Notes under the pieces: generated by a model
What the model saw: only the letters and a program-made list of their open reading frames with translations
What the model was told of the DNA's origin: nothing
Databases searched by the model: none
Shown here: positions 1-8,370 of the stretch, one piece after another
Layout: each line of letters begins with the position of its first letter
Numbering within the stretch: position 1 is the stretch's first letter
Program-made: the position numbers and the translations under genes
Assembly (NCBI RefSeq): GCF_022288725.1
Contig: NZ_JAKNTA010000002.1
Location: 532,404-596,403 of the forward strand
Origin: Kitasatospora sp. A2-31
Lineage (GTDB): Bacteria; Actinomycetota; Actinomycetes; Streptomycetales; Streptomycetaceae
Direction of reading: 5' to 3'
Length of the DNA: 64,000 nt

Positions 1-166
1 TCTCGGCGCGGCTGCCGGTGGGATCGGGTGGTGAGGGCCTGTGGATTCGGCGCGTCGACTGCTGATCGGGAGCGCGCCGGTCGCCCGGGCTGCACGACTG
101 TCTGGCTGGCGGGAACGGCCGGGGTGCGTATGAGCGGGACTCCTTGAGCGGACCGGTGAGAGCGGC

Positions 167-244
167 GAGACGAACCGTCTCGTCTTGTGTTGCTCAACTC
201 TGCATCATGCGCCGGCTCGCGTCAAGACGAACCGTTCCGTCTCG
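167..244. promoter_or_regulatory. Paired dyad operators in the left intergenic region
   Basis: Two related dyads lie here. GAGACG-AAC-CGTCTC spans 167-181, and a second copy around 224-241 shares the core GACGAACCGT and ends in CGTC. Repeated dyads of this type are typical TetR-family operators, but no regulator gene is complete in the window. On the minus strand an open frame could start with GTG at 95 and run off the left edge, which would place the operators between divergent genes. The rest of 1-517 shows no convincing coding sequence before the GTG at 518. Confidence 0.4.
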
Positions 245-517
245 TCGCGCCGATGCGCAGCGAGGACCGGCGTCCGACCGGACCGGGCGGGACGCCCGCC
301 ACGGGCCCGCCTGCTGATGCCCCGAGCGGCCCCCGGCCGGTAGGTCTCGGGCCCGGGTTCGCGGACCGTGGTGGCCGGTGGTGCGCCGGCGTGCGGGAGC
401 ACGGCGAGCCCCGGCCCTGCGCGGTGGCCGACGGTGTCGGTGGTCGGCGTTATAAAGGACGCGGATCGGCGGGGTCGGGGCTGCGACGGGGCGTCGCGCC
501 GGGTTTGGGAGGTTGCC

Positions 518-1072
518 GTGCTGTTCGGGTCGCGGACCGGATTCGGTCTGGAGTTCCACGTCGAACGCGACCCGGGGCTGCTCTGCGTCGATGTCTTCGT
601 CGGCGGGCTCCACGTGAACCCGTGGGACGACGCCTTCTACCCGCCGCTGTTGGTCAAGAAGCTCAAGGACGAGCTCGGCCGCTTCCGCATCCCGACCGGT
701 CCACCGGTGGGGTACACCTCGCCGTCCGAGTCCTTCCACGTCGCCGAGCGCTGGATGGACGGCGACGCCTCCGCCACCGGGCCCGAATCCGGGGCCGGGG
801 CGGAGCTCGCGCGGTGCGAGTTCCTGGAGTGGGGGGAGTGCACCGACGGGGTGACGGCGTTCGCGTTCCCCGACGGGGACCGGGTGCACCTCGCCTGCCG
901 GTCACGTGACGGCGGCGAGGCAGCCCGGGGCGCCGATGCCCGGCACGAGCCGACGGTGGTGTCGGTGGGCCGGACGGTGCTCGTCGACACCCTGGAGCGC
1001 TCCCTCATCGTCGCCGAACACGAGTGGTCCGTCCGACTCGCCGCCATCACCGGCCGCAACGGGAATCGATGA
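518..1072 (+). CDS. Conserved hypothetical protein (184 aa)
   Basis: The start is set at GTG 518 because GGGAGG lies 6-8 bases upstream, while the frame above it has low-complexity composition. The product is soluble and acidic, with no signal peptide or membrane segment. The N-terminal part (FGLEFHVERDPGLL) looks like a beta-rich domain and the C-terminus is helical (LIVAEHEWSVRLAAITG). I do not recognise a named family. The next gene starts 79 bases downstream on the same strand, so the two may be co-transcribed. Confidence 0.6.
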   Translation: MLFGSRTGFGLEFHVERDPGLLCVDVFVGGLHVNPWDDAFYPPLLVKKLKDELGRFRIPTGPPVGYTSPSESFHVAERWMDGDASATGPESGAGAELARCEFLEWGECTDGVTAFAFPDGDRVHLACRSRDGGEAARGADARHEPTVVSVGRTVLVDTLERSLIVAEHEWSVRLAAITGRNGNR

Positions 1073-1151
1073 CGGCGGGGGCCTTTCCGCCGTGCCTGCT
1101 CCCCCGGAGGGCCCGCGCCTCGTGGGGCGGCCGAGCCGCTACCCTGCGGGG

Positions 1152-1904
1152 ATGCCGTACGAGCTCAACGCCGTCATCGGGGGCTTCGCCCTGCTCAGGA
1201 GCCTGACTGCCGGGATTCGGGAGGCGACCGTCGCCCCGCTCCGGCAACGCATGGGCCTGGTGCCCGTCACCGGCGTGCTCCTCGAGGAACGGTTCGGTTC
1301 GGCTCGGGCCGTCGAGCAGACCCTGGGCCACTGGTCCCGGGGCGGGACGATCGCCCACGTGGAGGCGGACTTCCACGGAGGGGACGGGCTCCAGGCCGCC
1401 GCCGTGTGGCGAACCGGCACGAAGGTGTGGGGTGCGGCCCGTACCCGGGACTTCACCGGGCCGCGGAAGGACTGGCCGATCAACGCCGCGCTCGCCCTGC
1501 TCGATGTCGTTCCGAGGAGTGCCGACGAGGCGGACCACCCCGACCTGTTCCTGGAGGTGGGGCTCGGCTGGGAGCAGGACACGGCAGGCTGGCAGTCGGC
1601 CGGTCGGACCGCCGGCTGGGCGGCGACCTACGACGAGTGGCACGAGGAGCACCTGGCGGAGCAGGAGAGGATGGCGCGTGCCGCCGCGGAGTCGGAGAGG
1701 AACAGGAGGCTCCCCGACGTCCCCGTGGCCCTGGACGGCAAGGCGATCATGGGCCTGCTCGGCCTTCCTCCGGGGCCCCTGATCGGTGCGGCCACTCGCC
1801 ACCTGCAGGATCTTCATCTCGAAGGCGGCCCGCTGTCGCCGGAAGAGGCCGTGTCCCGGCTGCGGGCCTGGGCCGCGGAGCAGGACGCGGGGCGCCGCGG
1901 CTGA
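1152..1904 (+). CDS. Uncharacterised protein with CCA-enzyme-like C-terminal motif (250 aa)
   Basis: ATG 1152 is chosen because composition becomes protein-like there and CGGGG precedes it. Residues 1-150 are unrecognised (MPYELNAVIGGF; several Trp). Residues 155-185 are a charged helix. The C-terminal ~55 residues (LDGKAIMGLLGLPPGPLIG, then LSPEEAVSRLRAW) resemble the short helical motif at the end of class II CCA-adding tRNA nucleotidyltransferases, where DGxDLM-LGLxPGPxIG is usual. The nucleotidyltransferase head is absent, so no enzymatic role is inferred. Other reading: an unrelated small helical domain with a similar glycine-proline turn. Confidence 0.6.
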   Translation: MPYELNAVIGGFALLRSLTAGIREATVAPLRQRMGLVPVTGVLLEERFGSARAVEQTLGHWSRGGTIAHVEADFHGGDGLQAAAVWRTGTKVWGAARTRDFTGPRKDWPINAALALLDVVPRSADEADHPDLFLEVGLGWEQDTAGWQSAGRTAGWAATYDEWHEEHLAEQERMARAAAESERNRRLPDVPVALDGKAIMGLLGLPPGPLIGAATRHLQDLHLEGGPLSPEEAVSRLRAWAAEQDAGRRG

Positions 1905-2074
1905 ACGGTCCGGGCTCGCCCTCGGCCGAGGGCCTCGCACGATGGCCGGGGTTGTCACCGCCTGACCGTGACCGGGTCACCGCGACAGGTCGCCGTCCCG
2001 GTGTTCACCCGTCACGCGACTTTCGCCTCGCCCGCGGCCGTCCCACGAACCGTCGTCACGGCTGGTGGCTGCGG

Positions 2075-2425
2075 TCACTGTCCGGAGGAATCCCGGGCGA
2101 CGGGTGTCGGGTCCCGACGGCCGTCGGCGGGCAGGCGCAGGAGGGCGGCGAGCAGCTCGGCGACGGTGGGGCCGGCATCGGCGGGGTGACGCAGCTGTTT
2201 GGCGACGGTGACGCTGTAGTGGTTGGTGCGGCCGCGGCGTTCGTGGCTGAGGTATCCGGCGTGTTCGAGGTCGGTGATGATGCGCTGGACGGCGCGTTCG
2301 GTGAGCAGGCAGCGGGTGGCGATGTCGCGTACGCGGACGCCGGGGTCGCGGGCGATCTGGACCAGGACGCGGGCGTGGTTGGTCAGGAAGGTCCACTGCC
2401 GCTCGGTGGTCGTACCGCTGTCCAT
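2075..2425 (-). CDS. Winged-helix transcriptional regulator (116 aa)
   Basis: ATG 2425 is preceded by GTGGGGG. Residues ~10-70 form a winged helix: RQWTFLTNHARVLVQIA, RVRDIATRCLLTERAVQRII (recognition helix) and GYLSHERRGRTNHYSV (wing). This is the MarR/IclR-like arrangement of a stand-alone DNA-binding domain with a short C-terminal helix and no ligand domain. It is divergent from the gene starting near 2584, and the shared 150-base gap may hold its operator. The target is unknown. Confidence 0.75.
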   Translation of the reverse strand: MDSGTTTERQWTFLTNHARVLVQIARDPGVRVRDIATRCLLTERAVQRIITDLEHAGYLSHERRGRTNHYSVTVAKQLRHPADAGPTVAELLAALLRLPADGRRDPTPVARDSSGQ

Positions 2426-2529
2426 GCCCCCACGATAGGGCCCGGGTGTCACGGTTGCCGAAACACGACAGCGAATTCGTGCATTGGTTGACATGCTGGG
2501 TGAACGGGCGAACAGTGGAGCAACAGCTC

Positions 2530-2554
2530 CCGACCCGCCTCCCCGGCGGGTCGG
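2530..2554 (+). other. Hairpin in the 5' leader of the 2584 gene
   Basis: A perfect 10-bp stem, CCGACCCGCC paired with GGCGGGTCGG, encloses a 5-base loop, 20-40 bases before the candidate start codons of the next gene. TTGACA at 2488-2493 could be a -35 element for the same transcript, though no good -10 follows. Such a hairpin could act on translation or attenuate transcription; there is no U tract. Confidence 0.4.
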
Positions 2555-2583
2555 AAGGCGGACCCCCTCTGGAGATGGTGTGC

Positions 2584-2946
2584 GTGGACCCGATGAGCAG
2601 GGAAGGACTGCAACGGCTCACGTCCCTGCTGTCCGAGCGCATCGGCGCCCCCCGGGGGCACGGTGAGAACTCCGGCCGGGTGGAGCCGCTGCGCCGACAG
2701 GTGCGCCACGCGGTGACCGGCATCGACGCCTACCTCAGCGCGGTCGAGGCCGGCAGTTGCACCGCGGCAGGTCTGCGCGAGCGGGCCCTGGACTTGTGGG
2801 AGGGCCTGGAGCGGATCGCGTCCGCGTGGGCCGAGCACGACACCCCTGTACCGGAGGGCGGGGCCCGGGTGCCTGCGCAGCGCGCTCCTCTCGTCGAGAT
2901 CGGCGGCATTTCCCTGGGTGAGGTCGAAGACCGTGCGGACGGGTGA
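2584..2946 (+). CDS. Small helical hypothetical protein (~120 aa)
   Basis: Candidate starts are ATG 2575, GTG 2578, GTG 2584 and ATG 2593. GTG 2584 is preferred because GGAG (2571-2574) sits at normal distance. The product is mainly helical (GLQRLTSLLSERIG, PLRRQVRHAVTGIDAYLSAV, LRERALDLWEGLERIASAW) and ends in an acidic tail. No signal peptide, membrane segment or known domain is recognised. It is transcribed away from the winged-helix gene at 2075-2425 and may be its target. Confidence 0.5.
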   Translation: MDPMSREGLQRLTSLLSERIGAPRGHGENSGRVEPLRRQVRHAVTGIDAYLSAVEAGSCTAAGLRERALDLWEGLERIASAWAEHDTPVPEGGARVPAQRAPLVEIGGISLGEVEDRADG

Positions 2947-3220
2947 CGCGCCGGGCCGTTCCTGCACCGGGACGTGCTCCTCGCCGGCGAACCGGTCGCG
3001 CTCTAGGCCCTGAGCGCCGCCTCCACCAGCGCTTCTCGCCTGCTCGCACGCCGCCCGTGCGAGTGCGGGAGGCGTCATCGGGTAGAGCCCGGCCCCGGCG
3101 CCCCGCCGCCCGCCGGGCCGGCGCCGTTCGCGGCGGGTGCCGTGCCGCCCTCACCCTTCCCGGCCGGCGCTCTGGCGCAGTACTCTGACCAGTTCATTCG
3201 TGCACGGAGGGAGCTTGGCG

Positions 3221-3574
3221 GTGACACGACCGAACTGGGACCCCGGGACGACCGGCGAGGTCGTCGCGCCGACGAGTGCGGGTGTGCCGGAGGCGACGCG
3301 GCGCCGGGCGGCCAGGGTGACGGCCACCCACGCGCTGAACAGGGAGGACTGTCGGCTGCTTCTGGCGGCGCTGGGCCTGGCGCCCGAACACCCGCCGACG
3401 ACCGGGCCGACGACGACGGAGCCGCCGGCGACGGAGCCGCCGGCGCGGCAGTGCGTGCGTTGCGGTCGCCGCTTCACGCGTGCCGGTGTCCGGCGCCGCG
3501 ACGAGTTCTGTTCGACCCGGTGCTACCGCGAGGCCGACGGCACCAGCAGCGGGCCGCCCGCCAGGCCGGACTGA
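3221..3574 (+). CDS. Small protein with a C-terminal CxxC...CxxxC zinc-ribbon-like motif (117 aa)
   Basis: GTG 3221 follows GGAGGGAG. The N-terminal half is helical (ATRRRAARVTATHALNREDC, then LLLAALGLAPEH). A linker with a TTEPPATEPPA repeat follows. The C-terminus carries CVRCGRRF and CSTRC, four cysteines spaced to bind one zinc, surrounded by Arg. The layout suggests a small nucleic-acid or protein-binding zinc finger; no named family is recognised. Confidence 0.6.
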   Translation: MTRPNWDPGTTGEVVAPTSAGVPEATRRRAARVTATHALNREDCRLLLAALGLAPEHPPTTGPTTTEPPATEPPARQCVRCGRRFTRAGVRRRDEFCSTRCYREADGTSSGPPARPD

Positions 3575-3855
3575 CCGACGGCGTGGTCAGAACGGTGGCA
3601 CGGCTGCTGCCGGTGGCTGCGGCCCCGGCTGCCCCCGCGCACCTCCGACCCCCGGCCACGCCTACCGGACCCCCGGGCCGGCGGACCGGCCTGCTTCTCC
3701 GCACCCCCGGTGTGTCACGAGACACCGGTACACCGGTACACCCGTGCGACCGCGCCGTACCGGACCGTGCATGGAGCGGGGCGGAGGGGGCACACGCCGG
3801 GTTCGGCATCGAACCCCATCCCGGGTCGGGTCCCCGGTCGAGGAGGTCTCATCCG

Positions 3856-4818
3856 ATGAACGAGAGTGTTCTGGCCGGACGTACCGCCCTGGTGACCGGG
3901 TCGTCCCGGGGGCTTGGCCTGTTGATCGCCGGCGAACTCGCGAACCGCGGTTGCCGGGTGATGCTCTGCGGCCGGGACGAGCTGGCGCTGGAGCGGGCCC
4001 TCCGCAACCTGCGCGGCCGGCCCGGCGACGTCGCCGCGACGGCCTGCGACCTGGCCGACCCGCAGGCGCCGAGCCGCCTGCTCGCCGCCGTCCGGGACCG
4101 CTTCGGCGCCGAGGTGGACCTCCTGGTCAACAACGCCGGCCTGATCCAGGTCGGACCGGTCTCGGCCATGCAGGAGCAGGACTTCCGGCGGGCGCACGAG
4201 CTGATGACCATGGCGCCGCTGCGCCTGGTCCAGGCGGTGCTGCCCTCGATGCGGGCCCGCGGCGCGGGCTCGATCGTCATGATCGCCTCCATCGGCGGCC
4301 GGATCCCGGCGCCGCACCTGCTGCCGTACGTGGCGGCCAAGTTCGCGTTGACCGGGCTCTCCGAGGGGCTCGGCGCGGAGCTGGCGCAGTACGGGATCCG
4401 GGTCACGACCGTGCTGCCGGGGCTGATGCGCACCGGCTCGCACACGGCCGCGGAGTTCGCCGGGCGGGCCGGCAGCGAGTACGCGTGGTTCGCCACCGCC
4501 GCGTCGCTGCCGCTGGTGTCGATGGACGCCGGGCGGGCGGCCCGCCGGATCGTCCGGGCGATCGAGGCCGGCCGCCGCGAACTGGTGCTCACCCCGCTCG
4601 CCAAGGCCGCCGTGCTCGCCCACGGGATCGCGCCGGCCACCACCGACCGGCTGCTCGGCCTGACGGCGCGGCTCCTGCCGTCGGCCGGCAGCGCTCCCGA
4701 GCACGGCGTGCCCGGTGTCCGGGCGGCGGCCCGGCACCGGCGGGGCGGCCCGGTCCACCGGCTCACCGTCCTCGGGCGCCGCGCCGGCCGGGCGCACAAC
4801 GAGCCCACGGCGTCCTGA
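3856..4818 (+). CDS. SDR-family oxidoreductase with C-terminal extension (320 aa)
   Basis: ATG 3856 follows a perfect AGGAGG at 3841-3846. A classical Rossmann short-chain dehydrogenase: TGSSRGLG (14-21) binds NAD(P), VNNAG stabilises the fold, SIGG carries the catalytic Ser and YVAAK (158-162) the Tyr/Lys pair. After about residue 250 there is a 60-70 residue Arg-rich extension not needed for the core fold. The substrate is unknown; AELAQYGIRVTTVLPGLM is typical of the DltE/YqjQ-like group. It is transcribed alone; the 395 bases downstream are non-coding. Confidence 0.88.
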   Translation: MNESVLAGRTALVTGSSRGLGLLIAGELANRGCRVMLCGRDELALERALRNLRGRPGDVAATACDLADPQAPSRLLAAVRDRFGAEVDLLVNNAGLIQVGPVSAMQEQDFRRAHELMTMAPLRLVQAVLPSMRARGAGSIVMIASIGGRIPAPHLLPYVAAKFALTGLSEGLGAELAQYGIRVTTVLPGLMRTGSHTAAEFAGRAGSEYAWFATAASLPLVSMDAGRAARRIVRAIEAGRRELVLTPLAKAAVLAHGIAPATTDRLLGLTARLLPSAGSAPEHGVPGVRAAARHRRGGPVHRLTVLGRRAGRAHNEPTAS

Positions 4819-4870
4819 GGGACATGCCGAGTCCTGTGGAGACCCGCGCCGCCCGGCCGGTCGCCGGCTC

Positions 4871-4943
4871 GTAGCCGTCGGCCGGCGCCCCGGCCCGTCG
4901 GTCCTCGCCGTAGCCGTCGGCCGGTGCCCCGGCCCGCCGGTCC
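4871..4943. repeat. Two imperfect 34-bp direct repeats, 39-bp period
   Basis: Positions 4871-4904 and 4910-4943 differ at only two bases. They lie in the 395-base gap between the SDR and MscS genes, whose remainder shows nothing clear beyond a possible promoter around 5100-5150. Likely a local duplication. Confidence 0.6.
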
Positions 4944-5213
4944 ATGCGAAGGCCATCTTCCGCCCCCGAGGGAGCCCGCGGGTCCCGCGGTCCGTCTGAG
5001 CGCCCGAAGGCACCCGAAGGCACCGGAAGGCAGGGGTCCGCCTGTGGCTGATGCCAGGTCATGGGGCAGGATGGCAGTCCGTTCGGAGTGCGTACGTTCG
5101 CTCCGACGGGTTGCGCACGAACACGACCTGACAGGCGACAAGGTGACCACACAGCACATACGGCGGCCGGCGCCGGCCCGTTCCTCCTCCCTCCACGTCG
5201 CGGGGGCGGGACG

Positions 5214-6320
5214 GTGACCCGGGATCTGGTCCTGCACGACTGGGTGGTGGCCGGCATCGCGCTGGCCTCCGGCTGCGTGGCCGGTCTGGTGCTGCGGGCT
5301 CTGATGAAGTGGCTGGGCAAGCACGCGAGCAGGACGAAGTGGAGCGGCGACGACATCATCGTCGACGCGCTGCGCACCATCGTCCCCTGGGCGGCCGTGA
5401 TCGCCGGGGCCGCGGTGGCCGCTTCGGCCCTGCCGCTCACCGCACGGACGGGGGGACTGGTCGACCAGTCGCTCACGGCGGTGCTCATCGTCATCGCGAC
5501 GCTCAGCGCGGCCCGGGTGGTGTCCGGGCTGGTGCAGTCGGTGGCCGCCTCCCGGACGGGCGTCGCGGCGTCGGCGACCATCTTCGTCAACATCACCCGG
5601 GTCGTGGTGCTGGCGATGGGCGTCCTGGTGGCGCTGGAGACCCTCGGGGTGTCCATCGCCCCGCTGGTCACCGCCCTCGGCGTGGGCGGTCTCGCGGTCG
5701 CGCTGGCGTTGCAGGACACCCTCGCCAACCTCTTCGCAGGTGTGCACATCCTCGCCTCGAAGACGGTGCAGCCGGGCGACTACATCCGGCTCACCAGCGG
5801 GGAGGAGGGGTACGTCGTCGACATCAACTGGCGCAACAGCGTGGTGCGCAACCTGTCGAACAACCTGGTGATCATTCCCAATGGCCGCCTGGCGCGGACG
5901 AACATGACGAACTACTCCCAGCCGGAGCAGAAGCTGTCGATCCTGGTCCAGGTCGGGGTCGGTTACGACAGCGACCTGGAGCACGTGGAGAAGGTCACCC
6001 TCGACGTCGTCGACAGCGTGATGGCCGACATCAGCGGCGGGGTGCCCGACCACGAGGCCGCCGTCCGCTTCCACACCTTCGCGGACTCCAGGATCAACTT
6101 CACGGTGGTCCTGGGGGTCGGCGAGTTCAGCGACCAGTACCGGATCAAGCACGAGTTCATCAAGCGCCTGCACCAGCGGTACCGGACGGAGGGGATCTCG
6201 ATCCCCGCGCCCACGCGCACGGTCACGTTCCAGCAGGACGGCGCCGACGCACCGTCCTCCCGACCCCCGCTGCCGCACCGGTGGGACGCGTCCTCCGAAG
6301 CGGCGGCGGACCGGCGGTAG
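5214..6320 (+). CDS. Small-conductance mechanosensitive channel, MscS family (368 aa)
   Basis: GTG 5214 follows GGGGGCGGG. Four membrane spans are visible (about 11-30, 57-75, 88-105 and 127-143), followed by the MscS signature helix: LGVGGLAVALALQDTLANLF (156-174) is the glycine/alanine-packed pore helix and VQPGDYI opens the beta domain. The C-terminal alpha/beta domain (to ~340) and a disordered tail complete the protein. Such channels release solutes on hypo-osmotic shock. It is longer than E. coli MscS (286 aa) because of the additional N-terminal span and tail. Confidence 0.93.
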   Translation: MTRDLVLHDWVVAGIALASGCVAGLVLRALMKWLGKHASRTKWSGDDIIVDALRTIVPWAAVIAGAAVAASALPLTARTGGLVDQSLTAVLIVIATLSAARVVSGLVQSVAASRTGVAASATIFVNITRVVVLAMGVLVALETLGVSIAPLVTALGVGGLAVALALQDTLANLFAGVHILASKTVQPGDYIRLTSGEEGYVVDINWRNSVVRNLSNNLVIIPNGRLARTNMTNYSQPEQKLSILVQVGVGYDSDLEHVEKVTLDVVDSVMADISGGVPDHEAAVRFHTFADSRINFTVVLGVGEFSDQYRIKHEFIKRLHQRYRTEGISIPAPTRTVTFQQDGADAPSSRPPLPHRWDASSEAAADRR

Positions 6321-6337
6321 CCGCCGCGGGGCCCTGG

Positions 6338-6356
6338 GCGGTCCGGTCCGGACCGC
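6338..6356. terminator. Possible bidirectional hairpin between convergent genes
   Basis: A 9-bp perfect inverted repeat (GCGGTCCGG / CCGGACCGC) with a single central base lies between the ends of the MscS and amidohydrolase genes. The tiny loop means the real structure would open by a few pairs, and there is no U run, as is common in actinomycetes. Confidence 0.35.
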
Positions 6357-6402
6357 TCTGCGAGGCGGGTTGCAGGGCCTGCGCCCGGATCCGGCCGGCC
6401 GG

Positions 6403-7683
6403 TCAGTCGAGATCGTTCTTGTGGACGACGCCGCCCTTGACGATGAGGCGCAGGCTGCGTTCGGGGTCGGCGAGGACGGACAGGTCGGTGGTCGGGTCGC
6501 CGTCGACGACCAGGAGATCGGCCCATGCTCCCGGCGTGACGACGCCGAGCGGCGCCGCGCGGTAGGGATCGCGGCGCCCGGACATGCGGAAGAGCTCCGC
6601 ATTGCCCGAGGTGGCCAACTTCAGCGTCTCCACCGGGCTCAGGTACTTGCCGAGCCGGACGAGCATCCGGATCTGCCGGTCGGCCTGCGCAGGGTCGAAC
6701 ACCAGGTCGGTGCCGAAGGCGAGCCGGACACCGTGCCGCAGTGCCCAGCCGAAGGTGCGGGCGACGCCCTCGCACACCTCCCGGTTCTTGTGGGCGCTGT
6801 CCGGGGAGGCGTAGTGGTGGTCGTCGACCTCGAACGGCTGGGTGCTCAGCCACACGCCCCTCTCGGCGAGGTGGCGGACGGTGTCCTCGTCCATGAGGTG
6901 CCCGTGCTCGATGCAGCGCACCCCGGCGTCCACGGCGCGGCGTACACCCTCGGAGGTGTAGACGTGCGCGGTCACGTACGTGCCCCAGTCGGCGGCTGCG
7001 GCCACGGCGGCCTCCAACTCCGCGGCGGTGAACTGCAGAACGTCCAGCGGGTCGAACTCCGAGACGACGCCGCCGCCGGCCATCACCTTGACCTGCGCCG
7101 CACCCTTCCTCAACTGCTCGCGCACTGCGGCGAGCACCCGTTCCGGCCCGTCGGCCACCCGGGTGAAGCCGATCTCCTCGGTGCGGGCCTGCCGACCGCC
7201 GAACGCGGTCGGGGTGTCGTGGACGGCCCCGAAGTCGCCGTGCCCGGAGGTCTGGGAGACTGCGGCCTGGCTCGGGTAGATCCGCGGGCCCGGGAACAGC
7301 CCTCGGTCGAGGACGCGTCGCAACGGCTCGGTGTCACCGGCCATGTCCCGGACCGTGGTGAAGCCGCGCATCAGCATGTCACAGGCCGAGGCCAGAGCCT
7401 GGTAGTAGACGGTGCCGGTCGGCGCGAGCCGGAGGTCCGCCATGGTGCCGCCGATCGCGAACAGGTGGACGTGCGCGTCGGTGAGCCCCGGGATGAGCGT
7501 GCGGCCCCCGCCGTCGAGCACCGTCGCCCCCGGGGCGATGCGCGGGCGCGGGGCGTCCAGCACCACCTCCGCGATCCTGTCCCGCTCGACACGGACGTGT
7601 CCCGGCACGGCCTCGTCGCTGATCCCGTCGAAGACGCGCACGTTGGTCACCAGCAGCCCGGCCCCGGAGTGGTCGACATCCAT
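6403..7683 (-). CDS. Metal-dependent amidohydrolase (426 aa)
   Basis: ATG 7683 is preceded by GAGG. This is the amidohydrolase superfamily: LIPGLTDAHVHL (HxH at 71/73) provides two metal ligands, VKVMAGGG is where the bridging Lys sits, VTAHVY and IEHGHLMD give further His ligands, and FGTDL carries the catalytic Asp. The N- and C-terminal strands form the small beta domain. It most resembles imidazolonepropionase-like and Xaa-Pro-dipeptidase-like members; the substrate cannot be read from sequence. No signal peptide, so cytoplasmic. The 354 bases to the divergent WXG100 operon hold no gene; a TACGCT at 7923-7928 could be a -10 element for that operon. Confidence 0.88.
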   Translation of the reverse strand: MDVDHSGAGLLVTNVRVFDGISDEAVPGHVRVERDRIAEVVLDAPRPRIAPGATVLDGGGRTLIPGLTDAHVHLFAIGGTMADLRLAPTGTVYYQALASACDMLMRGFTTVRDMAGDTEPLRRVLDRGLFPGPRIYPSQAAVSQTSGHGDFGAVHDTPTAFGGRQARTEEIGFTRVADGPERVLAAVREQLRKGAAQVKVMAGGGVVSEFDPLDVLQFTAAELEAAVAAAADWGTYVTAHVYTSEGVRRAVDAGVRCIEHGHLMDEDTVRHLAERGVWLSTQPFEVDDHHYASPDSAHKNREVCEGVARTFGWALRHGVRLAFGTDLVFDPAQADRQIRMLVRLGKYLSPVETLKLATSGNAELFRMSGRRDPYRAAPLGVVTPGAWADLLVVDGDPTTDLSVLADPERSLRLIVKGGVVHKNDLD

Positions 7684-8037
7684 GCCGCCATCCTCGATCG
7701 GCCGAGCGGCCCCGGCCAGGGGGCACACGGAGGTCGCCGGGGGCCGCACCCCAGTGGAGGAGCGCGTGGAGCTGCTACGCGTTGCCGTCCGAATCGGCTG
7801 CCGTGAACGCGGCCACTGCACGGATCACGCCGGCGGAGGCGGGCGCCCGTAGGCAGGGCCCGGGAATCCGCCGCGGCCGGCCCGCGGCCGAGCCGGGTGC
7901 CGTAGCCCGTCGGTTGATCCACTACGCTGATCCGCCGGGACCGGGCCGAGTGTGGCGCCGGGCGGCCAGGGGGCCGGCGGTGCTGCCACCGGGCGGGGCG
8001 CGGACGGGCGAACGCAGGCAGGAACGGGGGGACAGTC

Positions 8038-8370
8038 GTGGCGGGTTACACGGTCAGACCGGACGAGCTGGACGGTGCCGGCAAGGCGGGCAAGGAGGTC
8101 GCCGGGCAGCTGCGCGGGGAGCTCCCGGCCTATACGCAGGAGCACTACTCGGATCCGAAGAGCGCGGATGCGCCGAGCAACGGGTTGTACGGCTGGAAGG
8201 TCGGCACCGCCGCCGACCGTTGCTGGGACGTCTGGCACACCCACCTGACCAAGCTGGCCGGCCAGCTCGAGGGCGCGGCGGGCAACCTGATCACCACCGC
8301 CGAGAACTACCGCAAGGCCGAGCAGACCGGCGTCCTCCGGCTCGACGGCACGCCCGGGGGTGGGCAGTGA
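8038..8370 (+). CDS. WXG100/ESX-like small protein (110 aa)
   Basis: GTG 8038 follows GGGGGGA. The size, absence of a signal peptide and two-helix hairpin (LDGAGKAGKEVAGQLRGEL; HLTKLAGQLEGAAGNLITTA) fit the WXG100 superfamily or its actinobacterial relatives that travel through or beside type VII secretion. The turn contains GW and VW rather than a clean WxG. Its stop overlaps the start of the next gene (GTGA), so the two are translationally coupled, suggesting a cognate partner of the large protein. Confidence 0.65.
   Translation: MAGYTVRPDELDGAGKAGKEVAGQLRGELPAYTQEHYSDPKSADAPSNGLYGWKVGTAADRCWDVWHTHLTKLAGQLEGAAGNLITTAENYRKAEQTGVLRLDGTPGGGQ

Noticed and set aside
3849..6602. Very long open frame on the minus strand across the SDR and MscS genes
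   Set aside because: It is antisense to two clearly homologous genes, has Arg/Pro-rich low-complexity translation and no domain; long shadow frames are normal at this G+C.
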